A DNA stretch of 64,000 nt from Punica granatum (lineage: Eukaryota > Streptophyta > Magnoliopsida > Myrtales > Lythraceae): NCBI RefSeq assembly GCF_007655135.1, contig NW_022204106.1, forward strand, positions 78,497-142,496, in the 5' to 3' direction. Of the stretch, positions 44,573 through 56,391 are shown in pieces (the first letter of the stretch is position 1; the number at the start of each line of letters is the position of its first letter). Below the pieces are notes generated by a model. The model searched no databases, was not told the DNA's origin, and saw nothing but the letters and a program-made list of their open reading frames with translations. The position numbers and the translations under genes are program-made.

Positions 44573-47500
44573 TGTACGGACCCGAATGTGGACTCTCGTC
44601 GGGGCCCGCATCGCGCGCTTTTGGATCGCGCGGCTTGGTCGGAACGTCCACCTTCCCGCGGGGGCGCGCGTCGGACACGCGTGAGAGAAGGAGTCGCCAC
44701 TTATCATTTTACGACCCGAAGGTCGAGGGCGGATAAGTTACCCTGGGTCTAGGGGTATGGAACACCTAGTTTGTTGTTAAGGCATTGATCTGTACGGAAC
44801 CGGAAAATCCGTGTTCGGGGGTTCATGTTACGTGCGGGCCTATATCCCGCACGCCCTTTCGGTACTCTGGTTTGCTAGGCTTGCATGTTTTATTATTTAC
44901 CACGTGAATTAAGCTGCACTCGGCTCGCACGTTTTGACACCGGATATTCGATGAACCAAACGATGTCGGTTGAGAAGCCGGGAGAGAAGTAAATCTATAT
45001 GTCGGGGAATTGGTTCACAATCTTGCGTTACAGTTCATCGAACCATGGAGGTTGAATCCCTGCGTGAACCAGAACCGCGATATCTTGGATTCACTTGTGT
45101 CTGGGCAAGCATTAGACCGATTCGATTAATTCGACTCTCGGACCGTTCGCTCACCGACTGGAATTCTTACAGAATAAATGCACCAAATAGAATCCTTACA
45201 ATGCTCTCAAAAACAATAAATACAAATTGCAAAAGGGTCGAATTCCAGTCGTTTTGCGTTCGGTTATTGTTCCACTCTAACTCACCGTGAGTTTAGGGAA
45301 AAGACCGAAGAACTGAAATTCGATGGACGCTCTCACTGAATAGGGCGTTGGACCCTGTGACTGTTGATTAGGGTGTTGGACCCTGTGCTCGATGATTAGG
45401 GCGTTGAACCCTAATATTATTCGGCCTAGGGATCAGGCTCGACCCGCATGGCAAACAGGTGCGGAAAGATAACACGCAACATGTTAATAACAGACAAAGT
45501 GTTTGTTATTGTCGTGTTTACGTGAATTAACAGATTATTAACCCAGGGGTGTTTTTGCAAGCAAATGCCATATGCTAAACAATCAAACATGTGCCAACGT
45601 TTTAGCATTCGGCTTTGTTTTGAGAACTTGACAAAGAGAGTCAAATCTCAGGTGTGTGAATCGCTTTTACAGTTGTTCTGTATTGTGACACTGAATTACC
45701 ACTGAAATAACCAAACTCGTGTTTTGACTCTAGATTTGGAATCTAGAATTCCTCCTAACCATTATCTAGTGTTTGGTTAGGTCGAGTGAAAGGTTAATCA
45801 GCATTTCACAGGTTTTCTGACAAGGATCAACTGTTCTAGTTACCCGAGTCTATGTTAGGATAGCAGAAACTCATCAGTTAGATAAGAAAAGGCTATGCAG
45901 ATGAACCTGCACCTGAACAGGTAGCCCGTTCTTATCCCGTACTGTAGTGTTTCTATTATGCTAACCCTAAAGATGTCGCGGGGTTGTGAAAAGATGATTT
46001 TGCCCTTTATTTGAAAATGGTTTTCAGAAAAAAGGGGAAACATCACAGTGCGGGCCACCTCGGCCTGTAGCCGGTGTAGACCGATTCCCTGGATCATCCA
46101 GGGTTGTGCAAGAACCCTGAAAAAGCCAAAGAATCGGTTGATCTGTCCGGAAGTGATCCAGAAAGATCTTCCGTATCTTGACATGAGTTACCTAGAATCA
46201 AGTGAAAACTCAAGTTGAGACACAAAAGCCCTTTTTAGACGTCCAGGCCACGTCGGACCGCGCGTTTCGGGTTTTGAAATTGATAAGTTTAAAAAGGGCA
46301 CCAACATCCTTTGACGACTCGTCGACGCGAGTTATCAGTTAATGTCCAATTCGGGTAAACTTTATCAGTATGAAGTGAGTTTAATCGTGTGAGCGTCCCG
46401 ATTAACCCGTTTGTGGAATTAATGCTTAAGGGTTGTGCCGAATGCATTAATTGTGAAAACGATTCGCGACTCGACGACCAAGACGATTCCATAAGGATCG
46501 AGAATAATTTGGTCCAATAACCGAAACTATCCTCATAACCAAATGGACCCGAATGAGTCATCGATACTCGAATCCATGCATGCTTCGTTTGAAAGAGTCT
46601 TTACATGATATTTTAATGGGAATCGTAAAGACATTGAAGTAAAACTTCACATCATCCGATCAACAAATTAAACTTGAGATAAGGAATTCATTCTTGACTC
46701 AAGGAAGGCCAAGAAGCCCTCGGCTTCATCTTGTGAAGGGTGGCCGAAGGTTCTCATGGCTCTATCCGAGTCACGAACGATTTCCTAATCGTGGTTTAAT
46801 TATTTCTCGCATGCTCAAACATCGACCGTGATAAATAGCACCCTTTTTTAACAAAAGCCAGCGTTATCACGATTTGTTTAGCTCATTCAAACATACAAAC
46901 ATTCACAAACGTGTTAATTAAGGAAAAGGATAACATAACACCGGCTTCATGCATGCAATAATGATAAACAAACTCGGAAATTAACTTGAATAGGCTAAGG
47001 AGACCGATCTTAACCCGAAAAGAGCAATTTAAATCTCAACCCTCTCCTTTAGAGAATTGGCCGAGACTTAATGTGCCATAATAGGGTCGGGATAGTCTTC
47101 TTTATGATGATCCAAGCCCCTTTCCGACATGGTAGCAAGTCCTAAGATAGTGTACGTGTATAATATAACATAAAATTGCATAAAAATTAAATCTTGTGAA
47201 TGAAACATGCATGAAAACACCATAATACTCCATAGCCATGCAAAAATATAAAAAGTCCTAACTCCTCTAAGTCGAAAGTGTTTTACCTAGCCTCGGAATA
47301 CGAGGAAAGAGTCGGGGAAGTGTTTGAGAGTCGGGTGACTCGGTGGAACCCTTAAAAGGGTATTCGGGTGCAAGGATGGACGTGCACGGGCACGGTCGAG
47401 CACGGTGACGGGAGCTAGTGGGCACGGACAGGCGCTGGTGGTGGGCGCGGGTGTGCGCGGTGACAGGCGCGGGCGTGCGCGGATGACATGTGGAGACGCT

Positions 47501-50304
47501 CGGTGACGGACATTGGTGACGCCCGAGGGTTGCGCTCGGTGACGCTCGGTGACGGACGCTGGTGACGCTCGAGGGTTGCGCTCGGTGACGCTCGGTGACG
47601 GGCGCTGGCTACGCTCGGTGACGCTCGGTGACGGGCGCTGGCTGCGCTCGGTGACGCTCGGTGACGGACGCTGGTCACCCGAGAGCTCCAACTAGTCCCG
47701 AGATGCGGGATGGGACCTTCAAGAGTCGGGTTGGACCGTTGATGGGTCGGTTTTGAGCTGTTTTCCGTTGAACAGACCCGAATGGCATCAAACAGACCCG
47801 GCTGAAATATTGGACAGACCCGACTGGCACAAGTCGGGTCGGACGTCGCCACGGAGGCTCCTGATGGAATTTTGAGGCAAGGTCAGTGGCTCCTGACTCC
47901 TAACTGACCCCCGGAGGTGACTGTGGTGGTCGTTTGGTCCCAGAGTTATCGGGTCGACCCGTACAGCCCTGCAAAGATCACGAAAAACAGAGTACGTCTG
48001 GAAATTCGGACCCGTCTGGCACCAGTCGGGTCGGACGTCGCCACGGAGGCTCCCGATGGAATTTCTGAGCAAGGCCAACGGCTCCCGACTGCTAACTCAC
48101 CTCTGGAGGTGGCTGTGGTGGTCGTTTTCCGAAAAGAGTCTCGGATCGACCCGATCTGCAAGAAAACCGCACAAACAGTCAGAAATTTCGACTCGACTGG
48201 GCAGTCGGGCTGTTTCTTCTTCCTGGGGTTAAACCGACGGGTTTTTCTTGGATTTCTTGACTTCTTGACACCCTAGGGTTGTGTGGGGAGGTGTTTGATG
48301 GGTTTTGGTAGCTCAAACCGACTTGGAAAGGCTTGAAACCCGGTTTGACATTTTTTACCCGAGAAGGACCAAATCTGTCCAGATTTTGTTCAAGGCTGGT
48401 TCTATGGCTTAGAGGCTTCAAACTTAAAATCTAATTTTTGAAATGGATAGAGGGGCTCGAAAACATGTGGGATATGAAGTTTGGTAAAGTTTGGATTCAA
48501 GCCGGGATGGATTCCGACTTAAGACTTTGCCCGGCTTTGCTTGGTTTTGCTTGCTGGAAATGGCTGAAGCTTGCTGCCGTTTGCTATGGAGTTTGAGAGC
48601 TTTTGAAGAGTGAGAAATGCTAGAGAGAGAGTGTTTTTAAGGGTCCCCCCTTAAGTTAATGACATTTGGACAATATATAGAAAAGCTTAAATGCAAGATT
48701 AGTGAAGAAAAGTGCAATTAGGGCCATGGATTAGTGGAATCCGAATTTCTTAAGGAAATATCAAGCTCAATCCTCATCCAATGCATTAATGGAGAAGAGA
48801 TAAGAGCATTGATGGCTTGGATGGGAAGTTGGAGTGTTGAATTGAAACACTTAGATATTTTGCAAAAGGAAGACAAATGCAAGTTGTCTTCTTGGCTTGA
48901 AGAAGAAGATGACAAGAGACATGGAGGGCAATGGGCATGGGTGAGGCGGCAATGAGTTGGCTGTGGGTCCCACGGTCGCGAGGTAAGTTCGGGCCAAAGT
49001 TCGGGTCTCGATTGGTCGCGCATTCGAAGTTCGTGGTTCGAATTGAACGTCGAATTGTCGATATACGCGAGAAAACGGAGTTAATGAGCCCGAGATTGAC
49101 ATTTTTCATGGAGAAATGTCCCGGATGTGTGCGAGGCTCGGAATCCGGTTTTGCTCATTGCAAGTGACCAGGGCGAAGTTGTCCGCTTCTGACAGCATAT
49201 CCCGTGTCTGCATCTCATGTTGGTCATTTTGGCATAAGTTGTCAAACCACGTGAACAATCATCCCTTAAGCCGGTAATGCTAACGTGGGGCCGGAGACGT
49301 CCTAGGAGGCCGAGACTGGTTTTCTCAAGATGACTTCTGAGTTGCTTGGGCACTCCGGAGATTACTGTAATCTCTGTTTGTCAAGATTAGACCTCCAAGG
49401 ACTTGAAGAGTGTATCTGAGACCTCTAAAGCACTGTTTGAGAGATCTAGATGAGTTGTGTGAATTATTCCGACGACTCCACATTGAGCCTTAAGAAGGCT
49501 AGCATTGTGTAACGTAAGCATTCGGCGTCAAATTTCCCCAAGAGGACCTCCGGATATGGATTTCCACTGAAAATGGTCATTTCCGCTCTTCGGAGGTTAC
49601 TCGGGAAACCGCGAAGGGTTTTGCTGTCTGTTTTGCCCAATTGTGAATGTCTGCTAGAGTTTTCTGGGCAATGCGGTATGAACTTCGTTTGCCGTAATTC
49701 CATCAGACCCTTCTCCGGCTATGCTCTTCTGAAGAGGGGTATGCTTGTTTTGCCGTTCGGAAGTCATTTGAAGTGTCTGTGTGACTTCCAAAAGACAATC
49801 TGAAGCGTTGTTCCTACTCTGTGTGCTGATGGGGCATGGCCGCGTCTGATATTTGGAATTAACTTTTCTCCAGGAAACCGGCATTTTTGGACTTCCACTG
49901 AAAAGTTGTCTGTATACAGAAAGTTGTTCTGTATAGAACAGATGATTTGCAAAATGCCTTTGGGGACACTTTTCATCTATTTGGCACTGGTGTGGATTTT
50001 TGGAGTCCAATATTCACTATCTTCCGATGACCGAGCGAACTATCGGAAAATAGTGCCGTCCGTGTAATACACTGAAAACGCCGGTTTTTGGACATTGTTG
50101 AGTTCTTTGGTCGCTCTGTTCCCCTTTGGTGACCCCTAGAGTCCTTCTGTCATGTCCATGGGCCATTTGCTCAATTTTGCCAACTTGAGGATGAATAGTG
50201 ATTTCTTGCTCTGCCGAGCCGTTTTCTGTATTCTGCTCAAGTCGTGGCTTGGGTCATTGCTAATATCATTGTTTGGAATGGTGAGCCAAAATGGGGTGCT
50301 GACA
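44573..50304 (-). repeat. Giant 5' LTR of the minus Ogre-like element
   Basis: 5732 bp. Keeps 46706-47323, which the other LTR lost; part of it (47224-47345) also matches the plus element's 3' LTR in reverse (63770-63900), so it is ancestral. TATATA at 48673-48679 (minus CTATATATT) would drive transcription toward ORF1. Minisatellite short; GCTCGGTGACG block at 47494-47680. Otherwise nearly identical to 31035-36797. Confidence 0.92.
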
Positions 50305-50877
50305 GGGCTCGTTCCCGCTTGTTTGTTTGCTTGTCTATTTACCGCTTTCCGCATTTCCCGCTTATCTACTTTACGCATCTTATTTCCTGCACATGCATTG
50401 CACATCATACTAGATTCTTAGGGACCTTGTCCGACATCCCACGGGCACCAATATAGGAAGCTATGTTAGTCAGAGGTTCCGAGTAAGGGAACGGATCGAG
50501 TCGGCTATGCCACCGAACCGGCCCCCAAAGATCCTCGCTCGATTTCAAGGAATTCACACCCTTGAGTCGGGAGCCCCCATCCCTAGTTAGCGGTTCTCCC
50601 AGTAGCACCGAAAACCATGCATACACAGGGACCGTCATGCTAGACCAATTTTTACCTCCATGCCGTCAACCGACCCAAAGTCGAGTCCTTGAGTCGGCCC
50701 GTAGTTTTTTTTAGGACGGGCATTTTGTTGTTTTTATAAGAAAGAGCGATGTATACTGTAAAGAACACAACTATAGTTTATCTTTTCGCACTGCATACAT
50801 TTTTTCGAAAAATCTAGGACATTACATTGATTTGATCCTAAAAATGTTAAGTCGACATCTCCCCCATCTAGGTAAGG
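50305..50877 (+). other. Leader of the plus Ogre-like element, resumed
   Basis: Begins with the GGGCT duplication, directly continuing 31017-31034. Homologous to 43990-44550 in reverse. No gene. Confidence 0.85.
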
Positions 50878-52212
50878 ATGGATCGCTCGCATCCCTGTCT
50901 CAGACTCGATGACGTCATCACGCCATCCGCAGACATTACTTGCCTCTGGAACACATTCCGCCCTGTCGACCGTGCATTCCTTCGGCTCATCATAGGAGAC
51001 TTGCCATTACTCGCTGATTCCCCCATTGATTGGACCCTACTTGAAGCTGCTATTAGTTATTGGGACGTTCAGCGGGCTGTATTCAGTTTTCAGGGGTCAG
51101 AGCTGGCTCCTACAGTAGAGGAGTACACGGTGCTCATTCAGCGACCCGCGCAGACCTTCGACATCGTGGTGCCCAACCAATTCGCCACAATACAGAGTAG
51201 ACTCGCCATCCTCTTAGATCTCCGCGACGAAGAAATTCGTCTTGAACTTCAACATGGGCGGGAGCATAGCATTAGGACCGCATGGCTCATAGACTTCATA
51301 CATGCTCGTTCTCTCAATGCCAGGGAGGAATCATACCAGCGTGACGCCTGTCACGGGTTCCTCTTGCTCATCTTCGGGACCATCCTGTTCCCCCACTCGT
51401 CGAATCTCATAGACGGGGCACTGGCCCAAGTTGTCCTCCAAGTGGTAGGGGGCCATAGTTATGTAGAAGCCGTCTTGGCTGAGACCATTCGGTCTCTTGA
51501 CTATGTACGAGAGGTTCGACGTGGTAAAATGATAGGAGCTCCGCATCTTCTTCAGATTTGGCTCCTCGGACACATCAGGCCATTCTGTTCATCACATCCC
51601 TTTTCCCGCACCACTGACAAGCGTTCACTCATCGCTCACCTGCTTCAAGTGTTTCGGCCCTCCGATCGCGACTACACTGACTGGATCCAGTTCTTCAAGA
51701 GACTCACCCCGGCACAGTTTTTGTGGGCTGCTCGCTGGAATCCCGGTGGTCCCATGACCATTGGATGTCCTACAATCATAGGACTCCCTCTGATCAGTCA
51801 CTTAGGGAGCACACTTGTTTTCCCAGCCCGAGTCATCAGACAACTTGGCGGCCTACAGGATATTCCTAGGGAAGCAGACCGCACTCCCCACCGCTTCACG
51901 TGGACGGATATTGTAACTTTACTTCCAGATAGAGTTCTGCGGATTAGAGAAGTTCAACATCTATGGAACACGCGCACCATTCAAGAGCTCCATTTCCCGG
52001 GGCACCCTACCGACGACGAACGAGCTTTCTCAGCCACCGTAGCATATGTGGCGCAATTCCATCCGCAGGGACTCACACCCGTTCGTCGACGACGTTTGCC
52101 ACGGATTCCCCGCACACTGCATGCAGACGTTCCAGACGCGGAGAGCTCAGTCCAAGGAGTCATGCACACAGAGCTGCAGTCCATCGAAGAAGAGAGATCG
52201 ACTCCGTTGTGA
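50878..52212 (+). CDS. ORF1 protein of the plus Ogre-like element
   Basis: 444 codons from ATG 50878. Same family as 42499-43989: CLRLDDVITP at the N-terminus, AVFSFQGSELAPTVEEYTVL, GFLLLIFGTILFPHSSNLID, AETIRSLDYV and GAPHLLQIWL. The C-terminus is shorter: at about 52190 the frame departs from the coiled coil, which continues in another frame (RDRLRCELADVHAELTDH, to 52258), so a small indel has cut it off. Function unknown; position before gag is the Ogre hallmark. Followed by a 376-bp spacer. Confidence 0.85.
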   Translation: MDRSHPCLRLDDVITPSADITCLWNTFRPVDRAFLRLIIGDLPLLADSPIDWTLLEAAISYWDVQRAVFSFQGSELAPTVEEYTVLIQRPAQTFDIVVPNQFATIQSRLAILLDLRDEEIRLELQHGREHSIRTAWLIDFIHARSLNAREESYQRDACHGFLLLIFGTILFPHSSNLIDGALAQVVLQVVGGHSYVEAVLAETIRSLDYVREVRRGKMIGAPHLLQIWLLGHIRPFCSSHPFSRTTDKRSLIAHLLQVFRPSDRDYTDWIQFFKRLTPAQFLWAARWNPGGPMTIGCPTIIGLPLISHLGSTLVFPARVIRQLGGLQDIPREADRTPHRFTWTDIVTLLPDRVLRIREVQHLWNTRTIQELHFPGHPTDDERAFSATVAYVAQFHPQGLTPVRRRRLPRIPRTLHADVPDAESSVQGVMHTELQSIEEERSTPL

Positions 52213-52588
52213 GCTTGCGGACGTTCACGCGGAACTCACTGACCACAGAGAGCTTTAGAGCGGGTTGGCTCAGATTCACGCACCCATTTTTGCCCTCGCT
52301 CGGGCCCACGCCACTTTCGAGCGGCCACCGAGCGCAAAGGGATGTCGGCTTTATGTTTATGTTCCTTTCTTTTCTCCCGATTGTTCTATTTTGTGAAAAC
52401 CATGGAACCTGGAACTAATCAATGTAATGACATTAGTGTTTTTAAAGCTCATGCATCCCATACATTTTGTCACTTTACTTAATTCCGCACTTATTATTTG
52501 AGATATTGGTGTATGTCCTTACACATTCTTGGAATCTAGGTGATTACCACTGGCGTCACACCGCTACCCGACTCGTCAACGTCTCAGG
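52213..52588 (+). other. Spacer between ORF1 and gag
   Basis: Contains the lost coiled-coil tail of ORF1 to about 52258, then AT-rich sequence with GCATCCCATACATTTTG, shared with 42320-42345 (reverse) of the minus element. No gene. Confidence 0.7.
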
Positions 52589-55106
52589 ATGGCGGAAGGA
52601 GATCACGTCGATATTTCCGAAGAAGTCAACCCTTCGGTCCCGACTCTCTCTCAACCACCGCAGACACACGCTCTACCACCTCTTACTCCTGCGGGCGTAC
52701 TCCCGGCATACTCCGGCGCCCTTCCGACGCATCTCCCACCCCCGGCACCTTCAGGGGCGCCTCTCCCACCGGCCTCACCAACATCCGCCGCCACCAATGA
52801 CCAAGCCCGCATTGCGGCCCTCGAGGGCACGGTCAACCAAATGGCCACTAATATGGCGGAATTGCTCGCCTTGCTCAGAGGACCTAACCGGGCCTCCTCG
52901 AGTTCTACTCCTCCCCCGGGACAGGGACCAACAGTCGATCCAACCCCGTGGGCTCCACCGACCCAAGCCCCGGAGAACGTTGAAGCTCCCGCACCACCAA
53001 CGCTGTATACGTCCACGGCCCACCCCTTCACAAGTCAATTTCCGCCACCGCCGGCCCCTTCGGTAGTCCCTCTTCCACCGGCTGCCTTCCTGTCCGCGGA
53101 GCACATCCTGTCTGCACCTCCACCTGTTTCCATACCTGTTCCGGCTATGATCTACACGGCGCCCCCGCCGACGGTTTTCCCGGCAACCACCGCACCTGCT
53201 CCAACTCATCCTCAAGCCACGGAGCTCCCTCCTTATCCGACTCTGCAGCCTCACGTCGGCCCCTCCTACCAGGTACCGCCCCCCATAAACACCACCTTCC
53301 ACGAACCGGGCACTCCGACCCATGCGGCCCAATTCGCCTCACCAATGCACTTCTTCCCCGAGGCCGACGCCGAACAAGAGCGTAGGCTGAAGCGAATGGA
53401 GGAAACGATACGGGCCCTGCAAGCGAACGACGCTCGTCCCGACGCCCTTTACGGTAACTGTAGCCTATTCCCGGGCATGCGTCTGCCCCCGAAGTTCAAG
53501 GTTCCAGAGTTCAAGACCTATGAAGGCACGACGGATCCGCGCCACCACCTCCGCCATTACCGAGGGAAGATGCTGCAGTTTTGGGAATACGAGGAGTTCG
53601 TCATCCACTCCTTCCAGGATAGCCTGTCAGGATCGGCTCTCGATTGGTTCATGTCACTGAAGGCCGAAGACATCCCAACGTGGGAGGACCTCTCCCGGAA
53701 GTTCACCGACCAGTACCGGTATTGTGCAGAAACGCCCCCCACCCTGCTGGAGCTAAGCACGAAAGAAATGGCGCGGGGCCAAAGGTTTGAGGAGTATGCC
53801 GCCAAGTGGCGTGCCCAAGCCGCGAAGCACATTCCCCCGATCAGCGAAGCACAACAGATCCAACTGTTCCACTCCACGCTGAGAGGAGTGTACTATTCAC
53901 ACCTGTTGGCGCACACTTCATCGTTCTCCGACCTCATCGAGGCCGGGAAAAAGCTAGATTTAGGGATCAAGCTCGGAAGAATGGAGGACCCCACCAACAA
54001 GGGAGAGGAGTCGTCAAAGAAGGCTCCCGCGACGCCGTCATCTTCCACCGGGAGGAGAGCGAAGGAGGTCTCGGTCAACGCCGTCAACACGGCACGTCAG
54101 GCGCCACAACAATATCCGGTGAATCTCACAACCGCACCGACCACCGCTCCCACCTACTTTCCCCCACCTCCGCAGCATCAACTTCAATCGATCTACTATT
54201 CGGCCCCGCCGATCCCACCGTCGACAACCTCACAGTCATATGACCACTTTACGCCCGCCCCCGCTCAACCCTCTCAACCTAGGCCCCCGGTGTCGAGAAC
54301 TCCTCCACCGACGCAACAGAACCCCGCTTCGCAGGGTCAACAGGCCGGCGGTGCACCGAGCCGACCCCGCAAGCAATACTCGCCGCTGCCTGCTCCTCTC
54401 TCTCACATATATCGACAACTTTTGGCAGGAGATCAGATTCAACCGATATCCCCGGGTCCGAACTTCGACCCGTCCATCCAGGACCAATCCAAACGCTGCG
54501 AATACCATCAGGGCGCACCGGGGCACACCCTCGACAATTGTTGGAGGTTGAGGGACGAAATTCAGAGGAGGATCGACAGCAACCGACTCACTTTCAACGC
54601 CATCAGACCTCCAAACGTGCAAGCCAAGCCCCTCCCGGACCATAGGCCGAATTCGGGACCATCCATCAACATGATCTCTGTATGCGTCTCGGAGAAGGAC
54701 GAAGAAGCGCAAAGGAGCCCCCCTCCCTTTGTAATCAATTACACTCCCGAAGAACTCACGGTCGGGTTCACGGGACATGCGGCCTCACCGGTTCCATTCG
54801 TCGTTGACGTCCCCGCTCGGGAGCCGTATTCAGACAACAAGGTCCCCTGGGCCTACGAAGGAAGCATCGGGAGCGTTGAGCAGCAATTCAGTGTCATGGG
54901 GCTGACACGCTCGGGACGAGTATACGAGAACCCGACGGCCAAGGACAAAGGGAAAGCACCCGCTGTTGGAGACGGGGCGACTCCTGAAAGATCACCCTTC
55001 CCGTCCAAGAAGGTGACCGAGGAGGAAGCCGAAGCTTTCATGAAGATCGTGAAGGCGAGCGAATACAAGGTGGTCGAGCAAATGGCCAAATCCCCGGCCA
55101 CATCTC
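52589..55106 (+). CDS. gag: Gag of the plus Ogre-like element
   Basis: Open from ATG 52589. Residues 1-250 are Pro/Ala/Thr-rich and unstructured. A short coiled coil is at ~255-285 (EQERRLKRMEETIRALQAND). The retrotransposon Gag domain is at ~298-455 (FKVPEFKTYEGTTDPRHHL, SGSALDWFMSLKAEDIPTWE, GQRFEEYAAKWRAQA). A zinc-knuckle-like motif is C637-x2-H640-x5-H646-x4-C651, i.e. CHHC rather than the usual CCHC. Gag would form the particle and bind genomic RNA. The frame runs to 55165, but from about 55105 the family's sequence continues in the next frame, so one small indel separates it from protease. Confidence 0.88.
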
Positions 55107-56182
55107 ATTGCTTGCCCTCCTCCTCGGCTCGGAACCTCACCGAGAGGCGCTCCTCCGGGTACTGACCGCGGCGCAAGTGCCGAAGGAAACGCCCCCTAAC
55201 AGGATAGAGGAGACGATCGGGTCCATCTTCTCCAACACTATCTCGTTCTCGGACGATGAACTCCCGTCCGAGGGTTGGTCACATTCACGGGCATTGCACA
55301 TTGTCTGTAAGTGCAACAATTACATCATCGGCCGGGTCATGATTGACAACGGGTCCGCCCTCAATGTCTGCCCGGTGACCACCCTCAAACAGATGAACGT
55401 GGATCTTAACCGAGTCCGCCCAAGCAAGACGGCGGTCCGAGCCTTTGATGGCTCTCGCAGGGAGGTGAACGGGGAGATCGACCTCCTCATAGACGTTGGC
55501 CCGTGCTCGTTCAGCATCACGTTCCAGGTGCTCGACATCCCGAACGAGTTCAGCCTGTTGCTCGGGAGGCCTTGGATCCACTCGGCTGGCGCCGTCCCCT
55601 CTTCTCTGCACCAACGGCTAAAGTTCATCGTTGAAGAGAAGCTCATCACGGTGAAAGGGGAGGAGGATTACGCCATCTACAAGGAGACGGCGGTGCCTTA
55701 CACCAGCGTTGGGGACGATGAAAACCTCCCGTTCCACTCGTTCGAGACCATCTCCGTCATCCGGGACTACGGAGAGAGCGGACCGTCCCGCGCCGATCGC
55801 ATGATAGGGAAGTTTCTCCTGCGCAACAATTATATTCCCGGCACCGGCCTTGGGGCACGCGGACAAGGGATCAACCGCCCCATCGAGATCGAGGAATATA
55901 AACACAGGAGGGGACTCGGCTTTCGCCCCTCCTATCATGAGATCATCGAGGCCCGCAAGGGCAACCACCTTCATCGCTTTGCCGCATACTACGGGAGACT
56001 CAACAGGGGCACTCCAGTCCCCCCATTATCTCGTTTCTTCCCCGGGCCTTCACGCATCATAGGAGGCACCCTTGACGGCCTTCCTCAGACTCCGACGACA
56101 CTTCTGCCACTCCGTCAGCCGTGTACGCCGTCACCGAGGAGATTCCTTCAGTCCCGCGCTACTCGGCTGTGATTGCCGATGT
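55107..56182 (+). pseudogene. Protease and G-patch region (exon 1 end)
   Basis: In frame with 55108 to about 56075. A retropepsin-like domain has the active site DNGSALNVCP (near 55345) and the flap/C-terminal motif LLLGRPWIHSAG (near 55560). A G-patch motif follows (GTGLGARGQGINRP, then RRGLGFRP; 55840-55930), a known addition in Ogre/Tat pol. At about 56075 the frame shifts by one and the last exon codons (YSAVIAD) end at a splice donor at 56183. Protease would cut the polyprotein; the G-patch may bind RNA. Confidence 0.82.
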
Positions 56183-56391
56183 GTAAGGCTTATCTACGTA
56201 TAAGATGTTCCCCGCGTGTCGGCATAGCCATGCGCCACACGACGGAAAAGGGGTTTCTATTATGGCTCTTTGTTCACAACATCAATGAAATCTCTCACGC
56301 TTTTTTTGAATTCCCTTGCATTCTTTCTCCCTCCTATTCTCCACCTCACAACACTATGAAATTTTCTAAGACGATTCTCTAAAATTTCCAG
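56183..56391 (+). other. Retrotransposon intron (209 bp)
   Basis: Donor GTAAGG at 56183, AT- and pyrimidine-rich body, acceptor TTTCCAG ending at 56391. Stops in all frames between protease and RT. The exon ends fit as a phase-2 junction: GT at 56181-56182 plus G at 56392 make one Val codon and join the two coding frames. An intron at this spot is known in Ogre elements, where splicing sets the Gag to Gag-Pol ratio. Confidence 0.78.

Larger units (their letters stand above)
31035..50304 (-). mobile_element. Minus-strand Ogre-like element lacking gag-pol
   Basis: 19,270 bp. 5' LTR 44573-50304, PBS RC of 44551-44569, ORF1 42499-43989, a ~5.7-kb non-coding stretch, polypurine tract RC of 36798-36811, 3' LTR 31035-36797, 5-bp duplication GGGCT. 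Termini are TGTCAGC...CGTACA. No Gag, protease, RT or integrase can be recognised on either strand of 36812-42498. It has everything needed in cis (LTRs, PBS, polypurine tract) and so looks non-autonomous, depending on an autonomous relative such as the plus-strand family. Confidence 0.93.
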
